Assembly: GCA_934503195.1 (NCBI GenBank) | Contig: CAKSVM010000013.1 | Span: forward strand, 1-47,859 | DNA: 47,859 bases | DNA from: an uncultured Eubacteriales bacterium | GTDB taxonomy: Bacteria; Bacillota; Clostridia; Oscillospirales; CAG-272 | Direction of reading: 5' to 3' | Shown: one piece after another, positions 47,478 to 47,859 of the stretch | Position numbering within the stretch: position 1 is the first letter of the stretch | Layout: each line of letters starts with the position of its first letter | Notes under the pieces: model-generated | Databases searched by the model: none | What the model was told of the DNA's origin: nothing | What the model saw: only the letters and a program-made list of their open reading frames with translations | Made by a program: the position numbers and the translations under genes

Positions 47478-47859
47478 ATGAATTCCTCACGCAGAGCAGT
47501 AATCAAAGAAATGCTTACCGAAAAGCCGTTCATCTCACTCCGCGAGCTTGAAGAGAGCTTTCCGGACGTGTCGAGCATGACGCTCAGACGCGATATCGAG
47601 TATTTCGAAAAGCAGGGAGACGCGATAAAGGTGCGCGGCGGAGCGCGGTCGATGAAGTTCATCACAACCTCGATGGAGGATTCCTTCCATCAGCGTCTCG
47701 GCGAAAACAATCCCGCAAAGGAGAGAATAGCGCGCCGCGCGATCGAGTTCATCGACACCGGACACTCGCTCTTCCTCGACTCGGGAACCACGATTCTCAA
47801 GCTGGCGTCGCTCCTCCCCGACGAACGGCACAACATCACAACGACCGGACCGAACATCG
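47478..47859 (+). CDS. DeoR/GlpR-family transcriptional regulator, cut by the right edge
   Basis: Only 127 residues are in the window. The N-terminus has the DeoR winged helix-turn-helix (ISLRELEESFPDVSSMTLRRDIEYFEKQG, shown here as ISLRELEESF and SSMTLRRDIEYFEKQG), then VRGGARSM and the start of the sugar-phosphate sensing domain (IDTGHSLFLDSGTTI, ITTTGPNI). These proteins usually repress sugar catabolic genes and respond to a phosphorylated sugar. GAAAGGA precedes the ATG at 47478. Its targets may lie beyond the edge. Confidence 0.88.
   Translation, partial: MNSSRRAVIKEMLTEKPFISLRELEESFPDVSSMTLRRDIEYFEKQGDAIKVRGGARSMKFITTSMEDSFHQRLGENNPAKERIARRAIEFIDTGHSLFLDSGTTILKLASLLPDERHNITTTGPNI

Noticed and set aside
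1..47859. tRNA, rRNA, insertion sequences, prophage or defence genes
   Set aside because: None was recognised on reading both strands; every long frame is a housekeeping or sugar gene or its shadow.

Overview
The window looks like a chromosomal segment of a Bacillota bacterium, most likely a GC-rich member of the Clostridia. The sequence-based reasons are a long Bacillus-type SRP RNA directly upstream of dnaX-ybaB-recR, a 58-residue bS21, the yhbY-nadD-yqeK-LCP-rsfS order, an rnc-(radical SAM)-smc-ftsY block, and strong Shine-Dalgarno sites with sigma-A type promoters. Coding sequence strongly favours G or C at third positions (TCG, GTC, CTC, GCG), while intergenic DNA is AT-rich. I did not compute GC content and cannot name a genus. 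I saw no tRNA, rRNA, CRISPR array, transposase or prophage gene.

Layout. (1) 155-4129, plus strand: prmC, ddl, murI and a homocysteine S-methyltransferase, closed by a strong terminator; a divergent promoter at 19-47 serves a gene beyond the left edge. (2) 4128-12975, minus strand: a carbohydrate island of mostly single-gene transcription units: a GH10 xylanase-like enzyme without a signal peptide, a cell-surface protein with two CBM6-like modules, a sugar-phosphate isomerase/epimerase, a Gfo/Idh/MocA oxidoreductase, a GH36 alpha-galactosidase and a solute-binding lipoprotein with no permease beside it. (3) 13058-14126, minus: rpsU with a structured leader, then a membrane-anchored hypothetical gene that appears frameshifted. 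(4) 14139-33492, minus: an almost gapless 15-gene run, dprA-topA-trmFO-plsX-rnc-radical SAM-smc-ftsY-rdgB-yhbY-nadD-yqeK-LCP-rsfS-leuS, many genes overlapping by 4 to 14 nt. (5) 33600-38034, minus: GH43-like hydrolase, phosphodiesterase-like protein, GNAT and rqcH, apparently one operon. (6) 38138-42191, minus: yceD-rpmF, then SRP RNA-dnaX-ybaB-recR. (7) 42252-47859: a ParB-like hypothetical gene diverging from comEC, followed by lgt-folD and the start of a DeoR-family regulator cut by the right edge.

How the parts relate. Regions 3, 4 and 6 are core information processing. The SRP RNA and its receptor FtsY are both here, as is RNase III, which probably trims the SRP RNA precursor through a long flanking stem. 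DprA and ComEC are both present, consistent with some capacity for DNA uptake, although the ComEC C-terminal domain has lost its metal-binding motif. Region 2 and the GH43 gene point to growth on plant hemicellulose and galactose-containing glycans, with import of oligosaccharides and cytoplasmic breakdown.

Most features are well-known families. The less ordinary points are the rpsU leader that can mask its own ribosome-binding site, the dual-CBM surface protein, the repeat-bearing DprA linker, the ComEC with a degenerate hydrolase domain, the frameshifted gene, and palindromes overlapping catabolic promoters. I did not find an obviously new multi-gene defence or mobile system.
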